Positions 27,448 through 37,228 of a DNA stretch of 64,000 nt are shown piece after piece. Where the stretch lies: assembly GCA_025526995.1 (NCBI GenBank), contig JAHLKG010000029.1, forward strand, positions 308,961 to 372,960, in the 5' to 3' direction. The notes beneath the pieces were generated by a model. That model saw only the letters and a program-made list of their open reading frames with translations. It was not told the DNA's origin and ran no database searches. The position numbers and the translations under genes were made by a program. Position 1 is the stretch's first letter; every line of letters begins with the position of its first letter. This stretch comes from Powellomyces hirtus. Taxonomy: Eukaryota; Chytridiomycota; Chytridiomycetes; Spizellomycetales; Powellomycetaceae.

Positions 27448-28518
27448 ATGATGATGGGGGCAACAACATCCTCACCACCGCAACCCCAACAACCGACGCG
27501 ACAACAGCCTGGATTTGACACCCTCCCGCCCGAACTCTTGTCAAAGATCTTATCGTACCTCGACGCCGATTTCCTCGCTCGCGCCTCGGGCGTGTGTAGG
27601 CTGTGGAACGAGATGGCGAATAGTGATGTGATTTGGAAACGCTTATGGTAAAAACGTTGATTCGTAGCATCGGCAAATGAAAATCGAGGTCTTGCGATTT
27701 TCTCACCACTTTTGCTTTTCTTTTTTAAAAAAAAAAAACAGTGCAACGCGCTTCCCCCTCCTCCGCCACCAACCTCTCGACCTGCACCCGCGCGCCGACT
27801 ACGCCCGCCTCACCCCCACGCTGACCGTCAAGGAAATGAAAGGCATCCTTGCCCGCCGCCACGTGCGCATCCCGCGCGGCGCGGTCGAGAAGAGCGAGTT
27901 GATGCAGCTGGTCGAGGACACGAAACCCGCAGGGGGACCGCGTGGCGCGTGGACGGGCAAATGGAAGAGCACGTATATTGTTGCGGAATTGGATTTGGGA
28001 CGAACGCGGTTGACGGTGCAGGAGGTGGCGAGTATGGAGTGGTTGTTTGAGGTATGAGCAAAGGTCGATCAACGAAAAGCCAAAAAAAAAAAAAAAGAAA
28101 AAAAAAAACGCACGACAGTCATTACTTATTCAGATCTCTGGATCTAGTTTGCAACCACGCACACCTGGCATCCCGCGCAACAAGCATCCCTGCCCCACCC
28201 CACAATTGCCAAATTCCAGCCGGATGGGTTGTACGTCAACCCGGCGCTCAATGCCGAGGGGTATCGGTGGCATCTCACGCCCGAGGGCGGGGTGCAGGTG
28301 GAGACCAGTCCGCCGCATAGAGTGACGAGGACGCGGGATGGCGGGTGGGTGAGTAAAAACAAAAAAAAAAAAACGGGTGCGGGGGCCCGCGTTTGGTGCG
28401 TTAGCATTTACTTGTGTTGTTGATGCCGGTTTGTTTCGATTGGGGGGGGGTTGTTTTGTAGGTCTTGTCGAATGGGTATTTTACCTATCGGTCGATGCAT
28501 GAGGGACGGCCTTGCTGA
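27448..28518 (+). CDS. F-box protein with a SAP-like helix pair
   Basis: Exons 27448-27647, 27742-28051, 28148-28348 and 28462-28518 give 255 aa. The F-box is at residues about 22-66 (FDTLPPELLSKILSYLDADF, then CRLWNEMANSDVIWKRLW), so the protein is a likely SCF ubiquitin-ligase receptor that binds Skp1. Residues about 95-130 read LTVKEMKGILARRHV with VEKSELMQLVED, a helix pair like the SAP-type motif found twice in the RNF34-like ligase at 45050-47063. The C-terminal part (GKWKSTYIVAELDLGRTRL, GLYVNPALNAEGYRWHL) looks like a small beta-rich substrate domain I cannot name. The start is the first of three consecutive ATGs. The acceptor at 28147 was chosen over 28133 because only it keeps the downstream frame. 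Confidence 0.82.
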
Positions 28519-29462
28519 TCATGCGCAGTATGATATGATATGTGTTTGTTCACTGGGTAGATAGATTACAGTACTGTACAAAGATGATTGCATAGGAGAA
28601 TATGCAAGCCGTGGTGGTGAAGGAGGGTAATACGCCGTGAATGCGCTCAAAAAACACGTTAATGATCTTAGAGTAGAGCTTGCGCTTTTTGGAGGTGTGA
28701 TAGGAGGGGGGACCGCCTTGCACATGGCGCAGCACCTTTACCCGTGAACGCGTCGCGCTCTTTCATCATCTTTCGTCTTTTTGTGTGCGAGGATTTTGGC
28801 GTGAATTTTTGTGAGCGCGGCTGCGGGTCTTTCCGGCGGTATTTGCGCTACCGCTCGGTTCCACCCACCGGGAGACAGACCTCGGTGTTCTCCCGCCACC
28901 AAAGGCGCAGCTTTTGGAACAGCATTTGCGGAAGGCCCGGAGCGTCGACAACTAGGGGGCCGAGACCTGTTCTGGGAGACTCGGAGCCTCCCTAACCCCC
29001 TTGCTCGGCTCGCCTTCTCACATGCAAAAAAAAAAGGCGGAGGAGGGATTGTCCGCGAGATGGAATAACGGTAGATATTCAAAGAGTTAGATAGATGGGT
29101 AGATAGCACATAGGCCCCGCCCCCACCTCCCACTGTGCCAACATGGACACACTTGGTTTGCTCAAAGTTTATACTTAGATATAGCTCCGGTTTGAGGATA
29201 TATAGAACGGTGCGCTCCTCTTTCGTCACGCCTCTGGTTGTCGAGTTAGAGTACTGGGGAGACAGAGTTCGGCTCATATACTAGTACGAAGCGACTTGGG
29301 ATTTTGACAAACGAGAATACCGTACCCTGTGTTCCGCCTCCCCGTCTCCTTCTCGCACTATACCCTCGACCTCTGACTTCACCTAACCCGCTCCTATCCG
29401 TCCCGCACACCAACAACCCTGCCAAACCCTCTCAGCTACCCCTACCACGCAACGTAGAAAAG
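28519..29462. other. Spacer, no convincing gene
   Basis: Minus-strand frames at about 28740-29280 are long but Arg/Pro/Ser-rich, overlap one another and lack similarity or splice support. I do not call them. Confidence 0.4.
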
Positions 29463-30194
29463 ATGGCATACGTATTCGGCTCCTCGGCCCTCATCATGCT
29501 TGGACACGGTTCTGACAGCAGCGTCTCGTGGATGAATCGTCGACCACGGAGATATTCGTGGCAAGACCCTTCTCCAACACCACAGCCAGTGCCGGCACAC
29601 AATACAAACACCCCTCAACAGCAGCAGCAACAACAACAGCCATCCCGCAGCTGCCAACAACGCCACACACTCCGAACCCGTCTCACCAACCTATTTCGAT
29701 CAATGAGACGAAGCGGGAGGCGAACAGCGCCACATATCACCACTTCCACATCGACATCGCCTTCTGATTCTGGCAGGACAGCGGGGACGTCCTCACCCTA
29801 CATGAACTCTCAAGGGGCCTACAGCACGTCAACCACCCACCTCCCCGCCTCCCCATTCCGCGGCTCCCGCCTCATGCTGCACGTTCTCGTCTCCACATCC
29901 ACCCTCCCAGCGTACCGATCCACCGTCACCCTCCATCTCCCGCATTGCCCGCCAATCTACACGCAAAAACTCGCAACCAACACCAAGAACAAGAAACGAC
30001 ACCCGTGGAAGTGGGGGAGACGCAAACAACAACAACTTGAACCCACCACCACCCGTGACGCACACCCGCGAGACCCCGCCCAGCAGAGCCGTACTCCCAC
30101 CTGGTGGAGAACCATGGCGGCAGCGGCGTCCGCGATGGGCGATGGATTGTCCGGACATGCCATGGCGACCACCCCCGCGTGGGGTGCGTATTGA
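29463..30194 (+). CDS. Small basic low-complexity protein, hypothetical
   Basis: A single-exon frame of 243 aa starts at the first ATG after a CT-rich leader. I recognise no family. It begins MAYVFGSSALIMLGHGSD, then has a Gln run, an Arg-rich segment (RTRLTNLFRSMRRSGRR), Ser/Thr-rich sequence, a possible beta segment (SRLMLHVLVSTSTLPAY), a Lys/Arg cluster (KNKKRHPWKWGRRK) and a final Ala/Gly-rich stretch. Third-position C/G bias resembles the neighbouring real genes. It could be a lineage-specific protein or a chance frame in C-rich DNA. Confidence 0.4.
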   Translation: MAYVFGSSALIMLGHGSDSSVSWMNRRPRRYSWQDPSPTPQPVPAHNTNTPQQQQQQQQPSRSCQQRHTLRTRLTNLFRSMRRSGRRTAPHITTSTSTSPSDSGRTAGTSSPYMNSQGAYSTSTTHLPASPFRGSRLMLHVLVSTSTLPAYRSTVTLHLPHCPPIYTQKLATNTKNKKRHPWKWGRRKQQQLEPTTTRDAHPRDPAQQSRTPTWWRTMAAAASAMGDGLSGHAMATTPAWGAY

Positions 30195-30390
30195 AGGTTG
30201 CTGCACCACATTTATGTTATATAGTTTATACCCAGACGGAATTTTTGCTGCGCGGGATTCGGAACACCCCCGCTCTTACTCTCGTCACCTCCGCCCCCCC
30301 CCCCACTCCCGGAAACCGTTTCTTTTGTTTTCGTTTTTTTCCTATACCGTATATTCATCTTAGTCTAGTCTTGTAAATACAACCTTACTC

Positions 30391-30425
<35 letters not shown>

Positions 30426-30782
30426 CATTTCACAAACCAGCTCTTTACGAAGGCTTCTCGTTAAGTTGTATATAGAGTGTTGGCGCGGAAAAACAGAGAT
30501 GCGAGAAAAAAGGTTAGGCTAATTACTCGTTCATTCGATCACACTACCCACTATACTACATGTATTGCACGGGGAGGTTGCAAATGTTGAAATGGGAACT
30601 AGTACCGCTACATAACATGGGACACCCACGCAACGCAAGCAAAGTGGGGTAGTGATAGTGATAGTGATAGTGCTCCAACACCCCACTCATTCATCCCTAT
30701 TCCAAACTTAAATGTTCACATTCGAAACCCGGCAAACGGAATGTACGGCACTGTTTTGAGTGCGGGGCTAGGTGTTTGGGTA
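30195..30782. other. Spacer with a CA repeat, no gene seen
   Basis: This convergent spacer contains a C run near 30297, the CA repeat at 30393-30424 and a short AGTGAT direct repeat near 30651-30671. The part near 30690-30720 weakly resembles the 3' flank of the second SANT gene. Confidence 0.45.
30393..30424 (+). repeat. (CA)16 microsatellite
   Basis: Sixteen perfect CA dinucleotides lie in the spacer upstream of the SANT locus. Confidence 0.95.
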
Positions 30783-31502
30783 TTAGTTAGACGGCCCGGG
30801 GCTACCCTTGATGGATGCGTTGTCGTTGTCGTTGTCGCCGACGTCCTGGTTATTGGTACTATTGTTACTGTCGACGACTTTCCTCATTTTCAAGTTATGG
30901 CGGCGCCATCGGTTCCTCATCTGATCGGCCGTGAACCTGTACCGCTTATTGTACTCGTCAGCGACTCTGATCCAGCTGGTCCCGTATTTCTGAACAAGAG
31001 TGATGAGGAAGGCTTCTTGGTCCGGGTTGGGTTTGAAGTCCTAGTGCATGTGATGATGTTGAATCAGTTTAGCTCTACCTACTAGCGTTCTACTGTAGTT
31101 AGAGTGACAAGCGAGATCTTTCTTTTTTCTTCTTACCACATGAACACTCTCCTTCTTCTTCTCGCCTTCCCGTTTCATTTTGACGCTACTCGTACGTTTC
31201 TCCGTCTTCCCATCCTCCTTCTTGACATCATGAATATCACACGCATCGGCGTCATCCGCCCCCGCATCTTCAATCTTGACCTTGACGTTACTCTTCCTGA
31301 TACGTTTCCCATCCTCCGTCTCCTTCTTGACCTCATGGTTATCACACGCGTCCGCTCCAGCAGGAACTTTGCGCTTCCGGATGGGTGTGCGTGTGAGTGT
31401 CGGTGTCGGCGTCCCGTTACATGTCCCCTTGCGACATGTCGGGGGGTCTGGGTCCGAGTCGTCGTGCTCGTACCAGGGAGAGAGCGAGAGCTCTTGTTTC
31501 AT
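30783..31502 (-). CDS. SANT/Myb-like protein A
   Basis: Exons 31502-31137 and 31040-30783 (minus) give 207 aa. The N-terminal 122 residues are a charged tail with alternating Asp/Glu and Lys clusters, including two related repeats (ADACDNHEVKKE and ADACDIHDVKKE). Exon 2 encodes a SANT/Myb-like helix-turn-helix at residues about 123-175, with the aromatic positions F-x24-W and RNRWRRHNLKM. It is paralogous to the gene at 34028-34520: same two-exon layout, same position of the intron just before the domain and the same strand. A DNA- or histone-binding role is inferred from the domain. A TATAAAG sits about 85 bp upstream on the same strand. Confidence 0.7.
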
Positions 31503-31586
31503 GGGTGTGATGTGGATGTGATTCGATTTGCTGGAGAGACGAAATCGCGGGGTGTGGGATAGTGTGGGCAGTGGCAGAAATTGGGA

Positions 31587-31593
31587 CTTTATA
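31587..31593 (-). promoter_or_regulatory. Candidate TATA box of SANT gene A
   Basis: TATAAAG on the minus strand lies about 85 bp upstream of the ATG at 31502. Confidence 0.4.
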
Positions 31594-31929
31594 TCTCTCT
31601 GTGCGTTATGTGGTGTGAGAAGTGGGTGCGATAGCTTTTTGCGATTAGACTCTCGATATGCCTTCTTGTACGTATTTGTTTTTAGGGAGGAGGGGGGGGG
31701 GGGGGGGGGTGGGGTAAGGTAAACCCTTTCTCCCCGCGCTCACGAGTCCCTGCAAAAATAGGCTTTCTGCGGCGACATTGCACACATTGCCTGGGATGTA
31801 ATCGACTGCCCCCCACAAGTTGGTGGTGTGACAGTAAGCGTGAGCTTAGTCTGCAACTACAAGTTAATGACTTGGTAAACCACTAGCTACAATTGTAGTA
31901 TTCGGATATGATGCCTGCGTGTACCCTGA

Positions 31930-32260
31930 AGATGAACGCTTGATTCATTTGAAATTGTTTTGACGGTGTGACATACTGGTACACATTGCAAGAAAAACAG
32001 GAGAATGTGATGGAAATGTTATTTCAAAACCGAAAGTTCCAACCCCTAATCGTTCATCCCCACACCAAAGAGACTGGAATGCAATATAGCCCCCAACCGC
32101 AAAGCGCTACCCTACATCGTATCATTTTATTGACTCTGGCCATTGATTAAAGAAGTGTAGAAAAAAAAGTGCGGCGCCATACTGGTTGTTTAGTCGGCGT
32201 GGATCTGCTTCCGATTGAGTTTTAATCGGAACAACCCATATGCGCATGGATAAGAAAACA
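31930..32260 (-). pseudogene. Decayed third copy of the SANT gene and its 3' flank
   Basis: Bases about 31960-32150 align with 33820-34050, the 3' flank and stop-proximal end of SANT gene B. Shared stretches are CCAACCCCTAATCGTTCATC, GCTACCCTACATC and TGACTCTGGCCA. Continuing on the minus strand, a frame reads LNNQYGAALF next to NQWPE, matching the FNSQFGVSL and NRWNN of gene B. No intact domain or start remains. I read this as a degraded tandem copy. Confidence 0.6.
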
Positions 32261-32865
32261 ACGATTGAGCAATGTCTAGTGGGCCAACAACCGCGTGAGC
32301 GAGTATGGAGACCCGTGCACGTCTTTTGGGAACATGTCAAAGTCGAAAACCTAACCTCCCTCCATTCTCGGGAAGTATGTTGACTAGGTTTCTTGAGTAA
32401 AATAGCGTGCCGCAACACTGCTCCTCTGTCGAAGCTTCGGAAAACAGATATCAAAGGGTTACAAGCATATCTCTGTGCAATCAAGTCAAATGGATGTGTT
32501 TCGTTTTAAGCTTGTTTTTGGCATACAAGCTCAAAGCTTTCTCTAGACAAGTTTGTCTGTGGACTTGAGCGACCATTGGATAATCAGTAGGGGCGTATAG
32601 ACGCAACAGACAGCAGAAAGAGAATCGAGATCAAGCGAGTGTTTTGAATTGTTCAGCATTGCCGGGTAAACGCGTTCCCGGTACATTGGTATACGGTTAC
32701 ATAACATATCATGAAACGCGTGAAACGTGTCGCAGAAGCCCCATGCGTTGACGGACCCGCTGTCGGCAAGACCTTGCCTTGCTCTCGAAAGGCTTATATA
32801 TATATGAGCGAGAACAATGTCGACGTGCTCCTCCCCATCCCCGCAGCCGCCCATACACTATCCAC
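32261..32865. other. Spacer between the SANT remnant and the Uma2-like gene
   Basis: I see no gene. It probably contains further unalignable remains of the third SANT copy and, at its right end, the Uma2-like promoter. Confidence 0.4.
32795..32805 (+). promoter_or_regulatory. Candidate TATA box of the Uma2-like gene
   Basis: An uninterrupted TATATATATAT lies about 60 bp upstream of the ATG at 32866. Confidence 0.4.
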
Positions 32866-33633
32866 ATGCCTGCATCAACTGATACAGCACCTCTCCAACA
32901 AATGAGGAGTGCCGTGGAAGCCCGTCTAAGCGACGGTGCGACCCCCGACTTTGACCTTGTGCTTCAAAACGTGACAATGCCGGTTTTTGACTCATTCACG
33001 GAACAAGATGATTACCACTGTCGTCTGGATTTCGACAATGGTACTGTCCGGATGCGCTGCGTGCCGACTGCAGCCCATGAGGCGGTTTCCTATTACATCT
33101 CCACCAAAATCATCCTGGATCTGAATGCGCATGGAATGTCGCCTTTGAACGCCATCAAAAACTTGCAGACCACGACGATCCGATTTCCGGATGGTACGAC
33201 GAGGAAGGAGCCAGACGCCGCCTTTGCACCAAAGGGACAGAAATATCCTACGGTGGTTGTTCAAGTCGCGTGGTCACAAAGCGGAAAAACGTTGCGTGAA
33301 GACGCAATGAAATGGATGGCGCTCCCCTCGGTACAGATGGTTATTATCATTTGGATCCAGGATAAGTCAAGCAAGAACCTCCCGCGGGCAATGTGGCTTG
33401 AGACGTTCGAGAGGAACATCGATGGAACGGCTACGACCTACTACGACATTGGCGAAGCGAAAGATTTATCCGACGCACATGTTCACATTCCGTTTGAAAG
33501 ACTATTCCAAACCGCGCCCCACCTTCTGGACATTTCGGGATCCATCTCGAAAAAGGATGCATCTTGCATTTTGGAATTGGCAAAGTTACGGGAATTCGTA
33601 TTGGACGCTATAAAGGACCATAATAACGCCTAG
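32866..33633 (+). CDS. Uma2-like PD-(D/E)XK nuclease-fold protein
   Basis: This intronless gene of 255 aa starts at the first ATG (32866). The core resembles the Uma2 family (putative restriction endonuclease fold), common in cyanobacteria and patchy in eukaryotes. Visible blocks are GTVRMRCVPTAAHEAVSYY, a beta-hairpin with the motif EPDAAFAP (Asp117), then TVVVQVAWSQSGKTLREDAM and VQMVIIIWIQDK. Family members usually have Glu in the strand after the PD motif (consensus VVEV), but here it is Gln133, so catalysis may be lost or altered. The gene lies inside a SANT-gene array, on the opposite strand to it, and is followed 4 bp after its stop by a perfect hairpin. Lack of introns, unlike nearly every neighbour, fits a more recent arrival. 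Confidence 0.65.
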   Translation: MPASTDTAPLQQMRSAVEARLSDGATPDFDLVLQNVTMPVFDSFTEQDDYHCRLDFDNGTVRMRCVPTAAHEAVSYYISTKIILDLNAHGMSPLNAIKNLQTTTIRFPDGTTRKEPDAAFAPKGQKYPTVVVQVAWSQSGKTLREDAMKWMALPSVQMVIIIWIQDKSSKNLPRAMWLETFERNIDGTATTYYDIGEAKDLSDAHVHIPFERLFQTAPHLLDISGSISKKDASCILELAKLREFVLDAIKDHNNA

Positions 33634-33637
33634 AGAG

Positions 33638-33693
33638 AACTTTAGACATGCCCATTTGAGGCAATCATGCCTCAAATGGGCATGTCTAAAGTT
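33638..33693. repeat. Perfect 26-bp hairpin just after the Uma2-like stop
   Basis: Bases 33638-33663 and 33668-33693 are exact reverse complements with a 4-nt loop. The palindrome starts 4 bp after the stop codon. No T run follows, so it is not a standard intrinsic terminator. Confidence 0.97.
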
Positions 33694-34027
33694 GATATGA
33701 AGCTTACTGATTTGGCTCCCGCGATGCCTTCTTTGAATGTTTTTTTTGGGGCGGCTTTGAATATGATTGTGCGTGCAAATGATGATTTCTTTGAATTTGA
33801 TTTGATTTGATGGCGTGACCCACTAGTACTAATTCACACTGCGGGAAAAAAACCGGCAGAATGGAGAGTATGGCAGTACACGCAACAAGCATTTCATCAT
33901 GAACACAGTGGGGCGTAGCGGGGGTTGGGGATGTTGTGTCTAAACCGAATGTTCCAACCCCTAATCGTTCATCCCCATACCAAAAAAGAGACCTATATGC
34001 AAACCAAGTCGCTACCCTACATCAGAA
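33694..34027. other. 3' flank of SANT gene B, duplicated at 31.9-32.1 kb
   Basis: This holds no gene. Its right half is the sequence shared with the decayed SANT copy. A TTTGAATTTGATTTGATTTGA stretch near 33789-33809 is a short simple repeat. Confidence 0.55.
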
Positions 34028-34520
34028 CTACTGCTGACTCTGGCCACCATTGGCGACAGACTTGGAAGTATGGCCGGCGCTATACGTTTTCCTCACTTTA
34101 TTGTTCCACCTGTTTCTCAACTGGGCCAGCGAGACGCCAAACTGGCTGTTGAAGGCGGTGTGGATCTTGGTCCAGTCGGATCTGTGCTGTTGGACGAGCT
34201 GGTACAGGACGAGGTCTTTGTGCTCGTCGAATGTGAAGTTCTGGCACAAAGGAAATGACACAATAGAAGATTAGCAAAATGAGGAAATTAAAGAAGAGTG
34301 CGCAAACCTAAAAATGTAGGGGGGGGGGGGGGGGGGGACAGCAACTAACTGTGCCGCTGCTACGTCCGTGCGTTGTTGTATTATTAGTATTAGTATCTGC
34401 AGCGAGTTTGCCGTCCAGGTTGGCTTTTCGTTTCTTCGCAGGTGGTTGGTGCGCAACTTGTGCGTGCTGGGTGGGTGCGGTGGGTGAGGTCGTGCGGGTG
34501 GCTGCTGCCCCGGTTTTCAT
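34028..34520 (-). CDS. SANT/Myb-like protein B
   Basis: Exons 34520-34350 and 34240-34028 (minus) give 127 aa. The N-terminal 57 residues are Thr/Ala/Pro-rich with a basic PPAKKRKAN that could act as a nuclear localisation signal. Residues about 58-110 form a SANT/Myb-like domain (FDEHKDLVLYQLVQQH, DWTKIHTAFNSQFG, LRNRWNNKVRK). The donor is the less common GTTAGT. The intron contains a 19-nt G run. It is a paralogue of the gene at 30783-31502 but has a much shorter tail. A DNA-binding role is inferred from the domain. Confidence 0.68.
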
Positions 34521-35171
34521 TTTGGGCGCCGTGAGAGATGTGGATGTGGAGTATGACGTGATGTGGGGATTAGTTGTTTGCGGTGGAGGGTGAGAAATGG
34601 GAGAGGTTTGGAAAATGGGTGGACGTGGGGTGAGACGGATAGACTTTTTTTGAATTCCGCGTGCGTGTATCTACTCATCTACCTATTCAAATCGCAAAAG
34701 AAACCCGTCATCGGAAGCGTCCATAACATGGCAAGACGCAACATGACAGGGATCCTTCAAAAGCGCGTTCCTGTCAATTTGTCACGAGCCTGGGTCATCG
34801 CCCACCCACATCAACACGAACGCCAACTCTAACTTTATCGCTTGCCCGCTCCTCCCACCCACCCCACTCTCTCTCTCTCATCCAAAAATAGAACGGTAAT
34901 CGGCTTATGGCGTTCAGCGGCGCCACACACCATCTCGGATTGAATAGAATAGTCCGACGCACAAAAAATATATAAGAAAAATCTCGCGCAGCTACGACGG
35001 GTTTAACGGCTTAACGGTTCGCCGGCTTGACGAAACGTAAAACGGACCATTTTGTCGATTTTTTCATACCCGGAATTTTTCCGACCCTCGCGGTGCGATA
35101 CGATACGATAACGATAAACGTCCCCGCCCCCCACATAGCATACGGACACACGCACACATTCATACGCGACG
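34521..35171. other. Divergent spacer, no gene seen
   Basis: This separates SANT gene B from the TIGAR-like gene. A TATATAAG element at 34969-34976 lies about 200 bp before the TIGAR-like ATG. Short self-complementary CGATAAC-like runs occur near 35097-35115. Confidence 0.45.
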
Positions 35172-36032
35172 ATGGGGAGAAATATCTGTCTGGCGGTGAC
35201 AGTCATTCGCCAGTATGTATTTTTTTTTGGGCTACCTTATACGAGATGAAGCAGCGGTAGCATTCGTGAAAGCTGGGCTTTAGCGTGATGTGGAGGAGGG
35301 AGAGACGGTCCAGCGAGATTTCGTATAGGACCAGTTGACTGTTTGTTGCCTCTCTGACACCGACGAGTGCGGTTGTGAGCACAAACTAACACTCTTGGCT
35401 TGAATTTTACTTTCTCACTTTTTCCTCCCCCCCCCCCCCCCTCAAGTGCCGAGACGGACCAGAATGCACTTGTTCCGCGCGTGTTGCAGGGACAGTCTGG
35501 TATGAGGACGAGAAAAAACAAATTTCCATCCACGCCTTCCTTAAACCAACAAAGCTCGAAAAAACCCCCGTTTCTCTCAATTACCGTCTTAATGTTTTTT
35601 TTTTGTTTCGTTTTTTTTTTGGCTTGCATAGAATTCGCCATCAACGCCGTCGGCATGAAACAAGCCGAATCGCTCGCGTGGCGGTTAAAGAAGGAAGAGT
35701 TTGATCATATCTATACCAGCGATTTGGTCCGTGGGAAACAGGTAGGCACAAAATATGGCGCAAAGCTTGAGATCAGATGCTTTTGCGGGATGGATGGTCG
35801 TTTTTGTGTTTTGTCTCATTGACTGGGTTGTGTGGAATGGAATGATTTTTTTTGATATTGCAGACTGCGTACGAGATTGCCAAGCATCATTCCAAAACCC
35901 CGCTTTCGAAGGATGTGCGGCTACGGGAGCAGGTATGGAAGCTGAGACTCCGTCATACCAACACCCACTGTGGGAATTGGATGAATGGGTTCCGTTTATT
36001 TTTCCTTTTCTCAAATTTAACGTCGACCCCTC

Positions 36033-36066
<34 letters not shown>

Positions 36067-37008
36067 GTATCTCCGTAGGACTTAGGCGACCTCACGGGCC
36101 TCTCGTGGCCGGACGCCAAATGCATTCTCAAGTCGCAAGACCGGTCTTTTGACGACCACATTGCGGAGACGGGCGAATCCAACCACATTTTCAAAGAACG
36201 CGTGATTGATTTCTACGCCAACTTGATAGAGTGCCATCTCGTGCAGCCGCATGACCAGCTCCTCAGAGCGTCGTCCACGGATTCGTTGGCTTCCCGCGCG
36301 GTTTTGGGTGACGATGATGATGATGATGATGGTGGTGGTGGGCAAGTGCAGCAGCAGCATAACGGAATGGAGTCGACACAACAGCAACAACAACGAAACA
36401 CGACCACCTCGACATCATCCACAACCCGCTCACCATCCTCTCTCCCCACCTCCGCATCCACAACCTCCCTAAAACACGCGCAACCCCGTTCACCCCGCAT
36501 GCGGCAAATCAACATCCTGGTGGTAACGCACGGCGGGTGGATCCAGCGGCTGATGGAGCACCTCCTCGAAGACCTCAATTTCCAACCCGACTGCGACCTC
36601 GCGCACGGGTTCCCGAAAAACACCGCCGTGTACAAATTCGTCATTTCCAAACTGTTTACCCGCGACGGCGCCGACTATGAGTGGGAAGGCCGCATCACAC
36701 TCATGAACTGCGTCGCGCACCTCGCCGGGATGAACAAGCGCGAAACCACTACCTCAAACAATAACAACCCAGCCTCCACCACCACCACGGTAGGAACCAT
36801 GGCCCTGCTCAAACAGCACTCCCCCGCCCAAAGCCCCGTCATGCTGCGCAAGGCCAGGCAGAGTATGGGCAGTAATGCGTCCGGCCTGGCGTTTGGGAAG
36901 AGCACAAAGACAGGCTTGCAGCAGATGTTTAGAGCGGGCGGGGGGCACAAAATGCCCCCCATGACGGCACCCGTGCCGACGGAGAGAGTCAAGTCGTTAG
37001 GGTGGTAG
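35172..37008 (+). CDS. TIGAR: TIGAR-like histidine phosphatase
   Basis: Exons 35172-35212, 35447-35499, 35632-35741, 35864-35932 and 36079-37008 give 400 aa. This is a histidine-phosphatase (phosphoglycerate-mutase-like) enzyme. The closest animal relative is TIGAR, which dephosphorylates sugar bisphosphates. The catalytic His14 is in VIRHAET, split by intron 1, with Ala where Gly is usual. Also visible are YTSDLVRGKQT, VRLREQDLGDLTG (catalytic acid region) and the second histidine in VVTHGGW. Low-complexity inserts (Asp/Gly/Gln, then Thr/Ser) separate the catalytic halves, and a basic Ser/Lys-rich tail follows the core, explaining the length beyond about 270 aa. A 31-nt T run at 36035-36065 forms the pyrimidine tract of the last intron. 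Confidence 0.85.
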
Positions 37009-37228
37009 GATGGCTTCGTGTGTGGGTGGGTGCATGGGATGGCCAGCTGTGTCTGTGATAAAATAAAATAAAAAATTGCGCAGTGTTGATAGTGACCGGA
37101 GTAGAAACGGACACAAAAGAATAAAAACGCGTCGGGTCTGCTGAGTCAGCACCCGTTCCCGACGCGTTCAACATTCCACCCAGTCACCTTCCTATCCCAC
37201 TCCGCCACCATACCCATGTACACCACAG

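Noticed and set aside
28738..29277. 179-codon minus-strand frame
   Set aside because: It is Arg/Ser/Pro-rich, overlaps other frames of similar quality, and has no recognised motif or ATG context.
33638..33693. Rho-independent terminator
   Set aside because: The hairpin is perfect but lacks a T run, and the genome is eukaryotic.
30783..34520. A complete PIF/Harbinger transposon
   Set aside because: There is no DDE transposase and no terminal inverted repeats were found; only the two-gene logic is similar.
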